64,000 nt of DNA from assembly GCF_003989135.1 (NCBI RefSeq), contig NZ_RYZZ01000016.1:47396-111395 (forward strand), given 5' to 3'. Shown piece after piece: positions 34,720 to 46,677 of this stretch; positions within the stretch are counted from its first letter, which is position 1, and each line of letters starts with the position of its first letter. The DNA comes from Peribacillus cavernae (GTDB lineage: Bacteria; Bacillota; Bacilli; Bacillales; DSM-1321). The notes under the pieces were generated by a model that saw only the letters and a list, made by a program, of their open reading frames with translations, ran no database searches and had not been told where the DNA came from. A program made the position numbers and the translations under genes.

Positions 34720-36792
34720 TCAGGAAACAATAATTTTATTCATTGCTGCAAAGCCGGAGATTAAATCGCTGATATCTTTCATCAAAGACAAACGGTTTTT
34801 TCGCAATTTATCATCATCCGCCATTACCATTGTATGTTCAAAATAGTCTTCAATCTCCGCTTTCAAAGAGACCAGCAGTTCAAACGCTCTTGTTTCTGAT
34901 CCAGCAGATTGGTAATCGGCATAGACAGCCTGATATTTTTCATATAGCTTCGCTTCAAACTTATTTTCAAATAGAGCCGGGGAAACTTCAACTTTGTTCT
35001 CGCATTTTACCGCGATATTGATAACCCTGCTTAATGCTTCCAGATTCTCTTTAAAGCCTGCTTCCTGCTTTTTTACCTCCAAAACGGAAGCTCTTTCTGA
35101 CAGGATGGCAATGTTGCCAATTTCATTTTCAAGCAAAGCATCGATCAGATCATAGCGGATGCCTTGCTCATTCAGTAAATGTTTTACACGCGCTTTGAAA
35201 AATTGTTCAAGGTCGTGTAAGGTTTCGTTGCGGTCCCTCTTCATTATACCTTTCGCTTCCATTTCTCCGAGGGAAGCTTTCATGATTTTCTCGAGGCTCA
35301 GCTCCCATTTTTTTTCGGACAGAATTTGCACGATCCCGCTTGCCTGCCTTCTTAACGCGTATGGATCCTGTGAGCCTGTCGGAATGATCCCAATCGAAAA
35401 GAATGTAACAATCGTGTCCATTTTTTCAGCTACACTGAGAATCGCACCCGTCAATGAGGGTGGAACAGAGTCTATCGCATGTCTTGGCATATAATGTTCA
35501 TTGATGGCGGCTGCGACTTCCTGCGGTTCACCCAGGAGTTTCGCATATTTTTCACCCATATACCCTTGAAGCTCAGGGAACTCATAAACCATATGGCTGA
35601 CTAAATCAAATTTTGCGATTTCTGCGGCACGGTCTGCCAGTTTTTTCGCATTCTCACTCAATTGCAAAGCACTGGATAATTGAGCTGTCAATTTTCGTAC
35701 TCTGGCCATTTTTTCGGAAAGGGTGCCGATTTCCTCGTGGTAAACGATTGTCTCAAGTTTTTTCAGCGCACTGTCGATATCCTTTTTTTGATCTTCTTTG
35801 TAGAAGAATGAAGCATCTGACAATCTTGCCCTCAAAACCTTTTCGTTGCCCTTTGAAACGATCTCGAGATGACGGCTATCACCATTTCTCACAGTCACGA
35901 AAAAAGGAAGAAGCTCGCCATTCTGGTTTTTAACAGGGAAATAACGTTGATGTTCCTTCATCGAAGTAATCAAGACTTCCTGGGGCAATTCAAGGAATTC
36001 CTTTTCAAAACCGCCAAACAGGACAGTCGGATATTCGACAAGGTTATTGACTTCTTCGAGAAGATCTTCATCAACAGGGATATCCCACCCTTGTTCATCC
36101 TCCAGTTTTTTAATTCCGTCAAGAATCATATTTTTTCTTTTAACCGGGTCAGCAACAACAAATTGTTTCGATAACGCCGCTTCATATTGTTCCGGCGCTT
36201 CGATGGCAGCAGGACCGCCAAGAAAGCGGTGCCCCCTTGTTTCGTTGCCAGATGTTACATGCGTGATGCCCAAAGGGATGATTTTATTCCCAAATAGGGC
36301 GATTATCCATTTTATCGGGCGGATGTAGCGCAGATCCTGATCTGCCCAACGCATATTTTTAGGAAAAGACATGCTGGTAATCATTTCTTTCAATTCAGGC
36401 AGCAGGCTTATTGAAGGCTGGCCTTTAATGAATTTGTTGACATGGACATATTCGACACCGCCAACTTCCTTGAAATAAATATCATCGACGGAAACGCCCT
36501 GCCCCCTCGTAAACCCGATCGCCGCTTTTGACCAATTGCCGCTTTCATCCCGGGCGATTTTTTTAGCCGGCCCTTTGGCTTCCTCATGGATATCCTTCTG
36601 GGCCTCGGCGACACCCTTTACTAACACCGCGAGCCTGCGGGGTGTTGAAAACATGTTAATATGATCGAACTCTATAGCCTTCTCGTTCAGCCATTTCTCC
36701 ATTTTCTTAGACAGCTGGTTCATCGAAGAAGTGACGAAGCGTGCCGGCATTTCCTCTAATCCGATTTCCACTAATAAATCATGCTTGGCCAT
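34720..36792 (-). CDS. glyS: Glycyl-tRNA synthetase beta subunit
   Basis: A 690-residue subunit of the tetrameric glycyl-tRNA synthetase. It begins [20 protein letters not shown] (cited core [11 protein letters not shown]), the hallmark of GlyS. The middle has [14 protein letters not shown] and [13 protein letters not shown], the C-terminal part the anticodon-binding-like DALR region. ATG 36792 has GGAGGAG upstream and overlaps the end of glyQ by 14 bases, so translation is coupled. Expression should follow the T-box at 37977-38204. Confidence 0.96.
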   Translation of the reverse strand: MAKHDLLVEIGLEEMPARFVTSSMNQLSKKMEKWLNEKAIEFDHINMFSTPRRLAVLVKGVAEAQKDIHEEAKGPAKKIARDESGNWSKAAIGFTRGQGVSVDDIYFKEVGGVEYVHVNKFIKGQPSISLLPELKEMITSMSFPKNMRWADQDLRYIRPIKWIIALFGNKIIPLGITHVTSGNETRGHRFLGGPAAIEAPEQYEAALSKQFVVADPVKRKNMILDGIKKLEDEQGWDIPVDEDLLEEVNNLVEYPTVLFGGFEKEFLELPQEVLITSMKEHQRYFPVKNQNGELLPFFVTVRNGDSRHLEIVSKGNEKVLRARLSDASFFYKEDQKKDIDSALKKLETIVYHEEIGTLSEKMARVRKLTAQLSSALQLSENAKKLADRAAEIAKFDLVSHMVYEFPELQGYMGEKYAKLLGEPQEVAAAINEHYMPRHAIDSVPPSLTGAILSVAEKMDTIVTFFSIGIIPTGSQDPYALRRQASGIVQILSEKKWELSLEKIMKASLGEMEAKGIMKRDRNETLHDLEQFFKARVKHLLNEQGIRYDLIDALLENEIGNIAILSERASVLEVKKQEAGFKENLEALSRVINIAVKCENKVEVSPALFENKFEAKLYEKYQAVYADYQSAGSETRAFELLVSLKAEIEDYFEHTMVMADDDKLRKNRLSLMKDISDLISGFAAMNKIIVS

Positions 36793-37675
36793 TGATTCTC
36801 TCCTCCTTCTGCTTAAGGATCGGGAATCCCAGCTTTTCGCGTTCTTCATAAAACGTCTTCGCTACTTTTCTGGCAAGATTGCGGCAGCGGGCAATATATC
36901 CGGTCCGTTCGGTAACGGATATCGCCCCTTTGGCATCAAGCAGATTAAACGTATGAGAGCACTTCAGTACATAGTCATAAGCAGGATGAACAAGGCCTTC
37001 CTCCATTTGGCGGTGTGCCTCTTTTTCATACATAGTGAACAGCTGGAACAGCATATCTAAATCCGATGTTTCAAACGTATACTTAGAGTGTTCATATTCA
37101 GGCTGCATAAAAATGTCGCGTACCGTAAATCCATCTGTCCACTCCAGGTCAAAGACATTTTCTTTTTCCTGTATATACGAAGCAAGCCGTTCGATGCCGT
37201 ACGTAATTTCTACGGATACCGGCTTGCATTCAAGACCGCCAACTTGCTGAAAATAAGTAAATTGCGTAATTTCCATTCCATCAAGCCAGACCTCCCAGCC
37301 AAGGCCTGCGCAGCCAAGCGAAGGGTTTTCCCAGTTATCCTCGACGAAGCGGATATCGTGTTCAAGCGGATCGATTCCAAGCGCGCGCAGGGAATCCAAA
37401 TAGATTTCCTGAATGTTGTCAGGGGACGGCTTCATGATCACCTGAAACTGATGGTGCTGATAAAGCCGGTTTGGATTCTCTCCGTACCGTCCATCTGCCG
37501 GCCGTCTTGACGGTTCCACATAGGCAACACTCCATGGCTCAGGCCCAATTGCACGCAGGAATGTATACGGGCTCATCGTACCGGCCCCTTTTTCTGTATC
37601 ATAGGCATTCATAAGAATGCAGCCATGACCGGACCAATGCTTTTGCAACGTTAAAATCATGTTTTGAATATTCAT
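36779..37675 (-). CDS. glyQ: Glycyl-tRNA synthetase alpha subunit
   Basis: A 298-residue class II synthetase catalytic subunit that activates glycine. Motifs include [36 protein letters not shown] and [23 protein letters not shown], here given as cores. ATG 37675 (MNIQNMIL) has GGAGGTG upstream. A 190-bp repeat lies directly upstream of the ribosome site, between it and the T-box. Confidence 0.97.
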   Translation of the reverse strand: MNIQNMILTLQKHWSGHGCILMNAYDTEKGAGTMSPYTFLRAIGPEPWSVAYVEPSRRPADGRYGENPNRLYQHHQFQVIMKPSPDNIQEIYLDSLRALGIDPLEHDIRFVEDNWENPSLGCAGLGWEVWLDGMEITQFTYFQQVGGLECKPVSVEITYGIERLASYIQEKENVFDLEWTDGFTVRDIFMQPEYEHSKYTFETSDLDMLFQLFTMYEKEAHRQMEEGLVHPAYDYVLKCSHTFNLLDAKGAISVTERTGYIARCRNLARKVAKTFYEEREKLGFPILKQKEERINGQA

Positions 37676-37702
37676 AAAGCACCTCCAAAAGGTTTGTAAG
37701 AA

Positions 37703-37900
37703 ACTTGAAAAAGGAACGTCGACTAAGATCCGCCACGTCCTGTGGCGAACGTCGACGTCAGCGCATCCATGCGCAAGTCCGACAAGCATAAGACAGATCC
37801 CGAAGAAGGCGCTTTTTGCCTTCTATAGGGAGCTGGCTTATGACCTCGAGGGGCTAGGCGCCGGAGCTAGACACAAGTACATGTTGAAAAAGTTATTGAT
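37703..37900 (+). repeat. Modular hairpin repeat, long form, with alternative central hairpin
   Basis: It contains AACGTCGAC, CGCCAC-GTCCT-GTGGCG, GCGCATCCATGCGC, CATAAG/CTTATG and GGGGCTAGGCGC. Instead of the ATGGGGAG hairpin it has AGAAGGC ... GCCTTCT inside TCCC/GGGA. The left GAAAAGCGC tip is missing. It occupies the mRNA leader between the T-box and glyQ. Confidence 0.85.
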
Positions 37901-37976
37901 TCTTTTAATTGGTTAAATACATACCTGGCTTCCTCTAAAAAGGAAGAACCCCAGTTTTTTATACTTTCTGAAACGC

Positions 37977-38204
37977 CAAAAAACTCCCGCCACTATGCCT
38001 ATCGCATAGGGACGAGAGTTTACCCGCGGTTCCACCCTATTTGCCGAAAAGATCGGCCTCTTTCAATCTGCTGTTTTAGCAGTCCATTTTGCTCCGGAAC
38101 GCCTTCCCTGAATATCCATATCCCGGCTTGCACTATCCCGGGTTCGCTTTTTATGGAGGAGAACAGGTACTCTTTTCCATCATAACAGTTATACTTTTTC
38201 TATT
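37977..38204 (-). promoter_or_regulatory. Glycyl T-box leader of glyQ-glyS
   Basis: The conserved T-box AGGGTGGAACCGCGGG is at 38023-38038 on the minus strand. A terminator stem (37981-38020, AACTC-CG-CCCTATGC paired with GCATAG-GGCGGGAGTT) followed by TTTTTT comes next. The upstream part contains GGC in GAAGGCG, a candidate glycine specifier. Uncharged tRNA-Gly should allow read-through into glyQS. Confidence 0.93.
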
Positions 38205-38210
38205 AAATAG

Positions 38211-38239
38211 ATTTTAGCGGAGTAAGCTGCTATTGTCAA
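38211..38239 (-). promoter_or_regulatory. SigA promoter of the T-box leader
   Basis: TTGACA (38234-38239) and TAAAAT (38211-38216) with a 17-base spacer on the minus strand, just upstream of the T-box leader. Confidence 0.8.
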
Positions 38240-38261
38240 TAGGCGGCGGAAGCGTCCGCCG

Positions 38262-39014
38262 TTAAAACATGTCCTTCATCTTATCCATCTGCTTTAAGAA
38301 TTTCTTTGATTTCAGATACAGGCCGGAATACTCCTCATAGTAAGCATCGATTACCTGCTCCAGTTCTTTTTTGGTTTCCGGCTTGATCGAGATGTTTCCA
38401 AGCCGTGACAAATCAAAATAATAAAAAAGCCTCATCAGTTTAACAGCAGCAGGGGAAATCTTAAAATGATACGGATCTTTGCCGTAACATCTGTGGCAAA
38501 TAAAGCCGCCTTCCCTTAAAGAAAAGGCGAATTCCCCCTCCGTATTGCCGCAAACAGCACACTGGTCAAGAGCGGGACTCAAACCGTTAACCTGCAGCAT
38601 TTTCATCTCAAAAATAAATTTGAGGACCTCTGCATCGTATCCTTCGTTTATGTAATTCAATGTTTGATAAAGCAGTTCAAACAGATAAGGATTCGCACTT
38701 TTATCCTCTATGCTTTTATCAAGAAGCTCGACAATATAGGATGCATAGGCAGTTGAAAAGATATCCTCGCGGATGGAGCGCATCGAGTTCACTGTCTCAC
38801 CTTGCTGCAGGCCGCCAAGACCGCTTGATGTTTGGACAAGGAAATATCCGTAATAGAAGAGTTGGGTGACGGCAGAGAGGCGGCTGCTCGGTTTGCTGGC
38901 ACCTCTTGCCATCACGCCAATTTTCCCCCATTCACGTGTATATATCGTTATAATTTTATTGCTTTCTCCATAATCCGTCCGCCGTATGACAATGCCTTCA
39001 CATTTTTGGAGCAA
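38262..39014 (-). CDS. recO: DNA repair protein RecO
   Basis: A 250-residue recombination mediator that loads RecA on SSB-coated DNA. The OB-fold N-terminus carries [16 protein letters not shown] and [17 protein letters not shown] (cores cited). The zinc site is CAVCG ... CHRCYG. It starts at TTG 39014 with GGTGG upstream. It follows yqzL and era. Confidence 0.94.
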   Translation of the reverse strand: MLQKCEGIVIRRTDYGESNKIITIYTREWGKIGVMARGASKPSSRLSAVTQLFYYGYFLVQTSSGLGGLQQGETVNSMRSIREDIFSTAYASYIVELLDKSIEDKSANPYLFELLYQTLNYINEGYDAEVLKFIFEMKMLQVNGLSPALDQCAVCGNTEGEFAFSLREGGFICHRCYGKDPYHFKISPAAVKLMRLFYYFDLSRLGNISIKPETKKELEQVIDAYYEEYSGLYLKSKKFLKQMDKMKDMF

Positions 39015-39052
39015 GACAAGCCACCATCCAATCTCTTAAGGACAAGACTAAC

Positions 39053-39196
39053 CTAGGAGATGGGAAAATCAATCTCTGCTAGTTCTTCCTTCTGACCTTC
39101 GGATCTTTCTTGTCTCTCCACCTCTAACTCCTTAAAAAGAAGGTAGGTATCAACGTTACCAGTCTGGCTGAACACTTTCCATGTAAAATCTAACAT
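39053..39196 (-). CDS. yqzL: Small YqzL family protein
   Basis: A 47-residue protein beginning MLDFTWKVFSQTGNVDTYLLF and ending AEIDFPIS, with a charged middle (FKELEVERQERSEGQKEEL). AAAGGTGG lies at the right distance upstream of ATG 39196. The sequence and its place between era and recO match YqzL of B. subtilis as I recall it. Function unknown. Confidence 0.88.
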   Translation of the reverse strand: MLDFTWKVFSQTGNVDTYLLFKELEVERQERSEGQKEELAEIDFPIS

Positions 39197-39306
39197 AATA
39201 AAGGCCCACCTTTCATGTAACTAGCATATTTAAAATTCCAACCCTAAGATTATCTTGACCCTGCTTCCCTAAAACATGATAAACAAATAATGCTAGGAAT
39301 AATATC

Positions 39307-39327
39307 AGAAAAGCGCAAGCGCTTTAA
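39307..39327 (+). repeat. Tip-only fragment of the modular hairpin repeat
   Basis: CAGAAAAGCGCAAGCGCTTT equals the left end of the long repeats, without the following modules. It lies between yqzL and era, next to the era stop codon. Confidence 0.5.
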
Positions 39328-39335
39328 GACACGAT

Positions 39336-40671
<1,336 letters not shown>

Positions 40672-40744
40672 TCAGAAAAGAGGACGCACTCTTATTGTAA
40701 CGCATCCTAACTAGTCTTGAATACCTAATAATCCAAGTGTAAAT

Positions 40745-41155
40745 CTACCGTAATAAAGGAGAAATAACGTAATACATAATACCGAACAATCTAGGCAAAA
40801 AGATAATCAGTCCGGTTAACACAGAAAATACCGCGTAAACAAGGACGGCACCGGCCGCTATATCCTTTGCCTGCTTTGCCAGGGGATGAATGTCCCCGGT
40901 AATCAGATCGACAGTCCTTTCGATTGCTGAATTCACCATTTCAAGCGTGATGGTACCAGATATAGCAACCAGCAGGAATAGCCACTCCAATCGTGAAACA
41001 GAAAAATACCAGCCGAAAAATAAAACTGCACAAGCGGCGGCCAGGTGAATTTTCATGTTCCTTTCCGACTTCACGACTCCCTTGATCCCCTGAAAGGCAA
41101 ACATAAAACTCTTGTATAAGGGCCGACTTGTTTTAGACTTCTCTTGTAAGCCCAT
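40745..41155 (-). CDS. dgkA: Undecaprenol kinase (DgkA family)
   Basis: A 136-residue membrane protein with three helices. The active-site stretch [16 protein letters not shown] and DIAAGAVLV is that of the DgkA family, which in Gram-positive bacteria phosphorylates undecaprenol for wall-lipid recycling. Its start overlaps the end of ybeY by 23 bases. Confidence 0.93.
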   Translation of the reverse strand: MGLQEKSKTSRPLYKSFMFAFQGIKGVVKSERNMKIHLAAACAVLFFGWYFSVSRLEWLFLLVAISGTITLEMVNSAIERTVDLITGDIHPLAKQAKDIAAGAVLVYAVFSVLTGLIIFLPRLFGIMYYVISPLLR

Positions 41156-41609
41156 ATCGGTTTAATATATCCTTCTGTTTAGTAAACATTTTTGTTTCAT
41201 CCGACTCATTCATATGGTCGTATCCTAGCAAATGCAAAAAACCATGAAGGGCCAGGAACCCTAATTCACGGTCAAAGGAATGCCCATATTCCTCAGCCTG
41301 TTCCTGTGTCCTCTCGATGGAAATGATAATGTCGCCCAGGAGACGTTGGGTTTTAGCACCAACGATTTCGATTTCATCCTCGCCCAGCTCTTCCATCGCA
41401 AATGAAATGACGTCAGTGGCGGCATCCTTGCCACGATACTCTTTATTAATCTCCCTGATTCTATCGTTGCCCACAAAGGTGACAGAAAGCTCACTGCCTT
41501 CTTCGATCCCTTCATGCTCAGCGGCAAATTGAAGAACACCCTCCACGAGTTGTTTAGCCTCTTCAGTTACTTTTTCCGTTTCGTCCATAAAGTCGATGGT
41601 AAAAATCAT
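41133..41609 (-). CDS. ybeY: Endoribonuclease YbeY
   Basis: A 158-residue zinc-dependent RNase that helps mature the 16S rRNA 3' end and degrade faulty ribosomes. The histidine triad [11 protein letters not shown] is intact, and [14 protein letters not shown] is the other family motif. It overlaps pgpH by 4 bases and dgkA by 23, forming a tight operon. Confidence 0.96.
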   Translation of the reverse strand: MIFTIDFMDETEKVTEEAKQLVEGVLQFAAEHEGIEEGSELSVTFVGNDRIREINKEYRGKDAATDVISFAMEELGEDEIEIVGAKTQRLLGDIIISIERTQEQAEEYGHSFDRELGFLALHGFLHLLGYDHMNESDETKMFTKQKDILNRYGLTREV

Positions 41610-43783
41610 GGTCTCACCTTCTGTTCTAATTTAGGAAACTCCGGATATTCAATCCTTGAGTGAAAAATGCCATTTAATGTTTCACAGAGTGATTGCTTAA
41701 CTACACTTAATTCTTTCATGGTTATATCACATTCGTCAAATTGATGGTCATTCATCCGGTCACTGATGATCTTCTCAACCAGTTCCACTATTTTCTCTGG
41801 AGTAGGATGAACCATTGATCGGACAGCAGCCTCGACACTATCGGCAATCCCTATAACCGCAATTTCCTTCGTCTGCGCCTTGGGACCGTAATAGCGGTAT
41901 TCTTCCTCTTTAACATCTTCTCCTTGCTTCAAAGCTTTATGATAGAAAAATTTAAGCAGCGTCGTTCCATGATGCTGTTCAGCGATATCGATAATTTCCT
42001 GGGGCATTTTGCATTTTAGCAGCATTTCGGCCCCATCCTTTACATGGGCAATGATGATATCCCGGCTCGTTGCCGACGGAAGTCTGTCATGCGGATTCTC
42101 GATATTCATCTGGTTCTCGATAAAAAACTGGGGCCGCTTCGTCTTCCCTATATCGTGATAGTAGCTGCCAACCCGCGCAAGGAGCCCATTTGCTTCGATC
42201 GCTTCGCAAGCTGAATCAGCAAGGTTTGCCACCATGACACTATGATGATATGTGCCTGGTGCTTCCGTCAGGATCTTCCTCAGAAGCGGATGATTGGGAT
42301 TCGATAGCTCAAGCAGCTTAATCGACGAAAGAATTCCGAACCCGGCTTCAAAAAAAGGCAGCAGCCCGATTGTCAGCACAGATGAAGCAACGCCGGAAAC
42401 GATCGCTGCTATCATATAAAAGAGATATTCCATTTTTGAATAGTTGCCATCCATGATAAACAGGATGGAAAACAAAAGAACTACATTGATAACGGACAAC
42501 AGAAGTCCGGCCTGCAGGATTTTTGTCTTGAAATTTTTTTTAGAAAGAATGATAATCGCTGCCAGTCCGCTGAACATGATGTATAGGCCGATCGAAAAAT
42601 CAAGGTTACCGGATACATCGCCATTAAAGATGATCGTTCCAAACGCTCCTAATATAATCGTGATTGCCGCTGCGAAACGCTCATGGAGCAAATTTTTAAT
42701 CAGCATGGCAGCCATTGCCGCTGGAAAGTAATAGCCCAGATCGACATACTTCAAATCGGAAAAAAGACTGAATATCTTCATCACCGATAGGGAGAGCATC
42801 AGCACGAGGCTAAATACCAGCATCTGGGTGACTTTTCTGTCCTCCGTATTATTGCTTAAATAAAAGTAATAGTACAACGCACCAGTGATAAGCGTAAGAA
42901 ACAGGAATAAACCTAGATAGGGGAAAACAGTCTTATCATTGTTCAAAAATCCGGCCAATTCCAGCTGCCGGTATACTTCACGGTCAATCAGCTGGCCCTC
43001 CTCGACAATGATTTGCCCCTGGAGTATCTTAATCGGTTCAATCGTCTCCACAGCTTGTGTCCGCTGTACCTCCGTTTTGTCCTTATCAAAAAAGACGTTC
43101 TGAATAATTGCATTTCGCGCAAGTGAAATGGAAGCATTTTTCAGTTCATTATCCAAGCTTGTATACTTCAATTCCTCTTCCGCACGTTTTTTGGCATTTT
43201 CGACGTCGGCGGCAGTTATTCTCTGGCTCATGACGTTGTTGACCGCTGTAATTGTCAAATCCTTTGAAATCTTAAGATCGTCTTCATCAGCCTCTACAAG
43301 CGCAAGAAAAACGGATTCGGGGATCTCTTTATTTACCTCATCCGTCAGCTTTTGTTTTAACATCACTGTCTTTTCAGCTGGCGTCGCTGTTTTTGATGAA
43401 TTATTCTCATTTTCGTCTTTCCCGGCCGATTCCGGATCTTCCGGACTTGTTTCCTTCTTGACTTCCAATGCGGAGTCAAAAATCGAAGCGATCAAATCAA
43501 CTTTATTCTGGGCATACTCTTTTTTTAACGTATAAACATCCGCCACCTGCTGGGTGATTTCTTCTTTTTCCTGTTCCGTTTTATATGTATCCTCCACTGT
43601 CTTTGTAGACCTGATCGTTTGTTCAGCAGGCTTTAAAAGCTCAATTTTCACTTTTTCCGGCTTCACATTCGAATACATCATCAAATAAGCGAAAATCCCA
43701 AGCACGACAAAGAGCAAAATCTGAAAAAGACGGTTGCCGAGCAAAGCTCTCAGCCGCGTTAAATTAGCCTGAATGAAATTCAA
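41606..43783 (-). CDS. pgpH: Cyclic-di-AMP phosphodiesterase PgpH (7TMR-HD)
   Basis: A membrane protein of about 725 residues: N-terminal helix, a large extracellular 7TMR-HDED domain (about 35-280), seven membrane helices, and a cytoplasmic HD domain with [22 protein letters not shown] and [11 protein letters not shown]. It hydrolyses c-di-AMP, linking osmotic and wall stress. I start it at TTG 43783 with GGAGGGG; the frame runs upstream into repeat sequence that does not look like protein. A repeat lies between it and phoH. Confidence 0.92.
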   Translation of the reverse strand: MNFIQANLTRLRALLGNRLFQILLFVVLGIFAYLMMYSNVKPEKVKIELLKPAEQTIRSTKTVEDTYKTEQEKEEITQQVADVYTLKKEYAQNKVDLIASIFDSALEVKKETSPEDPESAGKDENENNSSKTATPAEKTVMLKQKLTDEVNKEIPESVFLALVEADEDDLKISKDLTITAVNNVMSQRITAADVENAKKRAEEELKYTSLDNELKNASISLARNAIIQNVFFDKDKTEVQRTQAVETIEPIKILQGQIIVEEGQLIDREVYRQLELAGFLNNDKTVFPYLGLFLFLTLITGALYYYFYLSNNTEDRKVTQMLVFSLVLMLSLSVMKIFSLFSDLKYVDLGYYFPAAMAAMLIKNLLHERFAAAITIILGAFGTIIFNGDVSGNLDFSIGLYIMFSGLAAIIILSKKNFKTKILQAGLLLSVINVVLLFSILFIMDGNYSKMEYLFYMIAAIVSGVASSVLTIGLLPFFEAGFGILSSIKLLELSNPNHPLLRKILTEAPGTYHHSVMVANLADSACEAIEANGLLARVGSYYHDIGKTKRPQFFIENQMNIENPHDRLPSATSRDIIIAHVKDGAEMLLKCKMPQEIIDIAEQHHGTTLLKFFYHKALKQGEDVKEEEYRYYGPKAQTKEIAVIGIADSVEAAVRSMVHPTPEKIVELVEKIISDRMNDHQFDECDITMKELSVVKQSLCETLNGIFHSRIEYPEFPKLEQKVRP

Positions 43784-43799
43784 AAATTCCCCTCCTATC

Positions 43800-43924
43800 A
43801 GAAAAGCGGAAGCGCCTTGTTCAGCCCCGACAAGCATAAGACAAGAGCTGTATGGGGAGCGGTCTTCTCCCCATCAGATGATTGGCTTATGACCTCGAGG
43901 GGCTAGGCTGCTTGCGCTAGACCC
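43800..43924 (+). repeat. Modular hairpin repeat, short form
   Basis: Starts GAAAAGCGGAAGCGCC; contains AGCCCC, CATAAG, ATGGGGAG / CTCCCCAT, CTTATG, GGGGCT and ends GGCTGCTTGCGCTAGACC. It lies between phoH and pgpH, directly upstream of the pgpH ribosome site. Confidence 0.85.
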
Positions 43925-43957
43925 TTTCAAACTTCAAAAAATTGTACTGAATCTTTA

Positions 43958-43977
43958 GAAAGCGGAAGCGTTTTATC
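43958..43977 (+). repeat. Tip-only fragment of the modular hairpin repeat
   Basis: GAAAGCGGAAGCGTTTTATC resembles the left tip of the long copies; nothing else of the element follows. Confidence 0.4.
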
Positions 43978-44033
43978 TAATTATGTAAAATGATAACAGT
44001 TTTTAAATCAACTTTCATCCTATTATGAAATAA

Positions 44034-44065
44034 GAAAGAAAAATCCGCCCCAATGAAAGGCGGAT
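44034..44065 (-). terminator. Terminator of phoH
   Basis: ATCCGCC (44043-44049) pairs with GGCGGAT (44059-44065); the minus strand continues with TTTTC. Confidence 0.75.
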
Positions 44066-44076
44066 CTGGTGACAAA

Positions 44077-45039
44077 CTATTCATTTGCTTGTTCATATGC
44101 AGTGATTATTTTCCCAACCAGGGGATGTCTGACAACATCGCTTTGCTCCAGGTATATAAAAGAAAGACCTGGTACTCCTTTAAGAATGTCCTCTACAGCG
44201 ATCAGTCCTGATTTAACCCCTTTAGGCAGATCAATTTGTGAGCTATCGCCAGTGATTACCATTTTGGAGCCGAATCCAAGCCTGGTTAAGAACATCTTCA
44301 TTTGTGCCTGGGTCGTATTTTGCGCCTCATCCAAAATGACGAAAGCGTCATCCAGAGTCCTGCCTCTCATGTAGGCAAGAGGAGCGATTTCTATGGTCCC
44401 TCTCTCAATCAGCCTCTGTGTATGCTCCATCCCGAACAGGTCATGGAGGGCATCATAAAGCGGCCTTAAGTATGGATCCACCTTTTCTTTCAAATCGCCT
44501 GGCAGGAAGCCAAGGCTTTCTCCCGCTTCAACTGCAGGCCGTGTTAAAATGATCCGTTTTACCTGTCCGCTTTTCAGTGCATTTATGGCCATTACTACTG
44601 CAAGATATGTTTTGCCTGTTCCGGCAGGCCCGATGCTGAAAACAAGATCATGCTTTTTGATTGCCGAAATATATGTGCGCTGGCCCAGCGTCTTGACACG
44701 GATTAATTTTCCTTTTGCCGTCTTGCCAATTTCTTCTTCATATAGCTCACGGAAATATTCTAATGTACCTTTTTTGGAAAGCCCGATGGCATAGATCACA
44801 TCCCGGGAGCTGATATGAACCCCTTTCCTGATCACAGCCAGCAACTCTTTCAGGATATTTTCTGCATGGATGGCGTTCTCCAGTTCACCCGCAACTGAAA
44901 TTCCTTCACCCCGGGTAATGATCGATACATGAAGTTCTTCTTCGAGCACTTTTACATGGGAATCCGCATTTCCTAATAAAGCCTGCGCTTCACCCGGCGA
45001 TTCTAGCTCTAGATTTATTACTTTCAGATCTTCTGGCAT
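44077..45039 (-). CDS. phoH: PhoH family ATPase
   Basis: A 320-residue protein with an N-terminal KH-like region (about 15-85) and an ATPase domain: Walker A GPAGTGKTYLAV, Walker B FVILDEAQNTT. The C-terminus has GDSSQIDLPKG and SDVVRHPLVGKII. PhoH proteins are thought to act on RNA, sometimes with YbeY, whose gene lies in the same cluster. It follows yqfD by 3 bases. Confidence 0.94.
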   Translation of the reverse strand: MPEDLKVINLELESPGEAQALLGNADSHVKVLEEELHVSIITRGEGISVAGELENAIHAENILKELLAVIRKGVHISSRDVIYAIGLSKKGTLEYFRELYEEEIGKTAKGKLIRVKTLGQRTYISAIKKHDLVFSIGPAGTGKTYLAVVMAINALKSGQVKRIILTRPAVEAGESLGFLPGDLKEKVDPYLRPLYDALHDLFGMEHTQRLIERGTIEIAPLAYMRGRTLDDAFVILDEAQNTTQAQMKMFLTRLGFGSKMVITGDSSQIDLPKGVKSGLIAVEDILKGVPGLSFIYLEQSDVVRHPLVGKIITAYEQANE

Positions 45040-45042
45040 TCG

Positions 45043-46230
45043 TTAGTCTCCTTGAATGATTGGTTGTCCTGTTGCGATATTTTCGATAACCTGATAATGA
45101 ATTGTTAATTTAACTTTACCACTCTCAGGGATTACCTGCAAAATTTTTTGTCCAATTATTTCAGCATCAACCGGCAATTGTTTTTTGAGGTCAGCTCTGG
45201 CCATTTTTCTTGCTTCGTCATACGCTTCCTGATTGGTATACTTACGGACGATTTCCTCTTTGCTTCTTTTCGTTGCCGTTTTATAGGCAATCGGCAGCTC
45301 CCATTTCAGAAAATGAAACGTCCTTACTGTGATATCTTTCTCGTACCGCTTGTATCCAGGATCCTGAAAGCCCCACACAGGGATTGAAACGTTCCCAAAG
45401 GCGAGATAATGCTTTGTCTTCTCTTCACCATTAAACACCGAGAAGGTAGAATCCAAAGGAACTTCAACGGTCGATTTATACCAGGTTTCACCCTTTATTA
45501 CACCTTTTGCAGATATAACTTTTGGGCTGTCCTCTTTCCCAATCATACCGGACACGAGCAGCTGCCCTTTATTTACATAGTCGTTGACTTTGATTTTAGG
45601 TTGTCCTTTTTCAACAAACATATCAGTGATGATGGCTTTTTTCTTGGCAACAAGATTACGTGGAGACGTCTTTTTTTCTGCCTTTGGCTGCTTTTTATCG
45701 ACAACTTGAAAATGGTAGGTTGTCCCTTTTAACTCGACACCTATCCAGGTTACGGTACCGATATTATCGGTCAGCTTTCGCTGGATAGTATCGACATCAT
45801 CGAGTAAGAATTGTACCTTTCCAATTTTAATGCCCATTTGATCCAATTCTTTACGAATGGCGTATTCCGTCTCGGGTTTCGCGTTATGCACCTGTATATC
45901 CCACACCATATTGGAAAGAACAAACAGGCAAACTAAAAAAGCAAGGCTTCCCGCCAAAAAGCCGCTGTTTTTCAGCAGTCTCTTGATTAGGAACGGACCT
46001 CCTTTCCCGTATAAGAAAGTAACCTTACAATTGCTTTCCCTGACTGTCTCACGCAGCTTTGGTATTTCTTTTAAATCAATGCAGAAGACGACCGACTCAG
46101 TCCCGGCACGCTTCACATCCCAAACATGGATGCCCCTTCTCGTAAGGGCATTAATAAGCCTCTCTGAACCCTTTCCATTTGCCTTCACTTTTACATACCC
46201 TGTATAAAAGTTTGTCCACTGGTTCTTCAT
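45043..46230 (-). CDS. yqfD: Sporulation protein YqfD
   Basis: A 395-residue protein with an N-terminal cytoplasmic part (NFYTGYVKVKANG), one membrane helix (about 90-108) and a large extracytoplasmic region. FVEKGQPKIKVNDYVNKGQLLVSG (core IKVNDYVNKGQLLVSG) resembles the POTRA/IV-type region of the family. ATG 46230 has GGGAGGAG upstream. In B. subtilis yqfCD is SigE-controlled in the mother cell and needed for sporulation. Confidence 0.9.
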   Translation of the reverse strand: MKNQWTNFYTGYVKVKANGKGSERLINALTRRGIHVWDVKRAGTESVVFCIDLKEIPKLRETVRESNCKVTFLYGKGGPFLIKRLLKNSGFLAGSLAFLVCLFVLSNMVWDIQVHNAKPETEYAIRKELDQMGIKIGKVQFLLDDVDTIQRKLTDNIGTVTWIGVELKGTTYHFQVVDKKQPKAEKKTSPRNLVAKKKAIITDMFVEKGQPKIKVNDYVNKGQLLVSGMIGKEDSPKVISAKGVIKGETWYKSTVEVPLDSTFSVFNGEEKTKHYLAFGNVSIPVWGFQDPGYKRYEKDITVRTFHFLKWELPIAYKTATKRSKEEIVRKYTNQEAYDEARKMARADLKKQLPVDAEIIGQKILQVIPESGKVKLTIHYQVIENIATGQPIIQGD

Positions 46231-46247
46231 GAGTCTCCTCCCGGTAA

Positions 46248-46532
46248 TCACTCTTTTATAAAAAAAACCTGATCGATTTTGCCTTGAAGCATGATTTCTT
46301 CAGGTAAAATCGTTCTGATGACAAATTCGTTCCCCCTGATCAAAAGCTGACCCTTTTTCAGCATCAATCTTACTTCCGTATCTGTAAAGGCAAGCAAGCC
46401 CCTGTGGTTTTCAATATAAATATGTAATTGTCCGATCATCGTGATTCTTGGCAGGTCCATCATGACATCTTGTGGAAGGTCTATGGTCCTTACAAGCAGC
46501 TTTTTAATGTTTTGCCCCCATTTTGATGCCAT
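46248..46532 (-). CDS. yqfC: Sporulation protein YqfC
   Basis: A 94-residue YabP-like protein. The core DLPQDVMMDLPRITMIG followed by LHIYIENHRGLL and LLIRGNEFVIR fits YqfC. Its ribosome site AAAGGGGG is part of a hairpin arm just upstream of ATG 46532. It precedes yqfD and the pair functions in sporulation. Confidence 0.9.
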   Translation of the reverse strand: MASKWGQNIKKLLVRTIDLPQDVMMDLPRITMIGQLHIYIENHRGLLAFTDTEVRLMLKKGQLLIRGNEFVIRTILPEEIMLQGKIDQVFFIKE

Positions 46533-46579
46533 AAAAAAGAACCCCCTTTCATCTCAATGTATGAAATGAAAAGGGGTTC
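46533..46579 (-). promoter_or_regulatory. Hairpin enclosing the yqfC ribosome binding site
   Basis: GAACCCCTTTTCAT and ATGAAAGGGGGTTC (46566-46579 and 46539-46552) pair over 14 bp with one G-U, followed by TTTTTT and then the start codon. It looks like a terminator and also covers the Shine-Dalgarno sequence. CATACATT in the loop (46556-46563) matches a SigE -10, but no good -35 is seen. Confidence 0.6.
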
Positions 46580-46596
46580 TAGCACAGTTATTTTAG

Positions 46597-46658
46597 GAAA
46601 AGCGGAAGCGCCTTGAGTGGAACGTCGACTAACATCCGCCACGTCCTGTGGCGAACCA
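46597..46658 (+). repeat. Truncated modular hairpin repeat
   Basis: GGAAAAGCGGAAGCGCC, AACGTCGACTAA and CGCCACGTCCTGTGGCG are present, then the element breaks off at GAACCATAAG. It lies between yqfB and yqfC. Confidence 0.75.
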
Positions 46659-46677
46659 TAAGAAAAGTAAGGCGAGG

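Noticed and set aside
43784..43837. N-terminal extension of pgpH (MLVGAEQGAS...)
   Set aside because: It is encoded by the end of a repeat element and precedes the strong GGAGGGG-TTG start.
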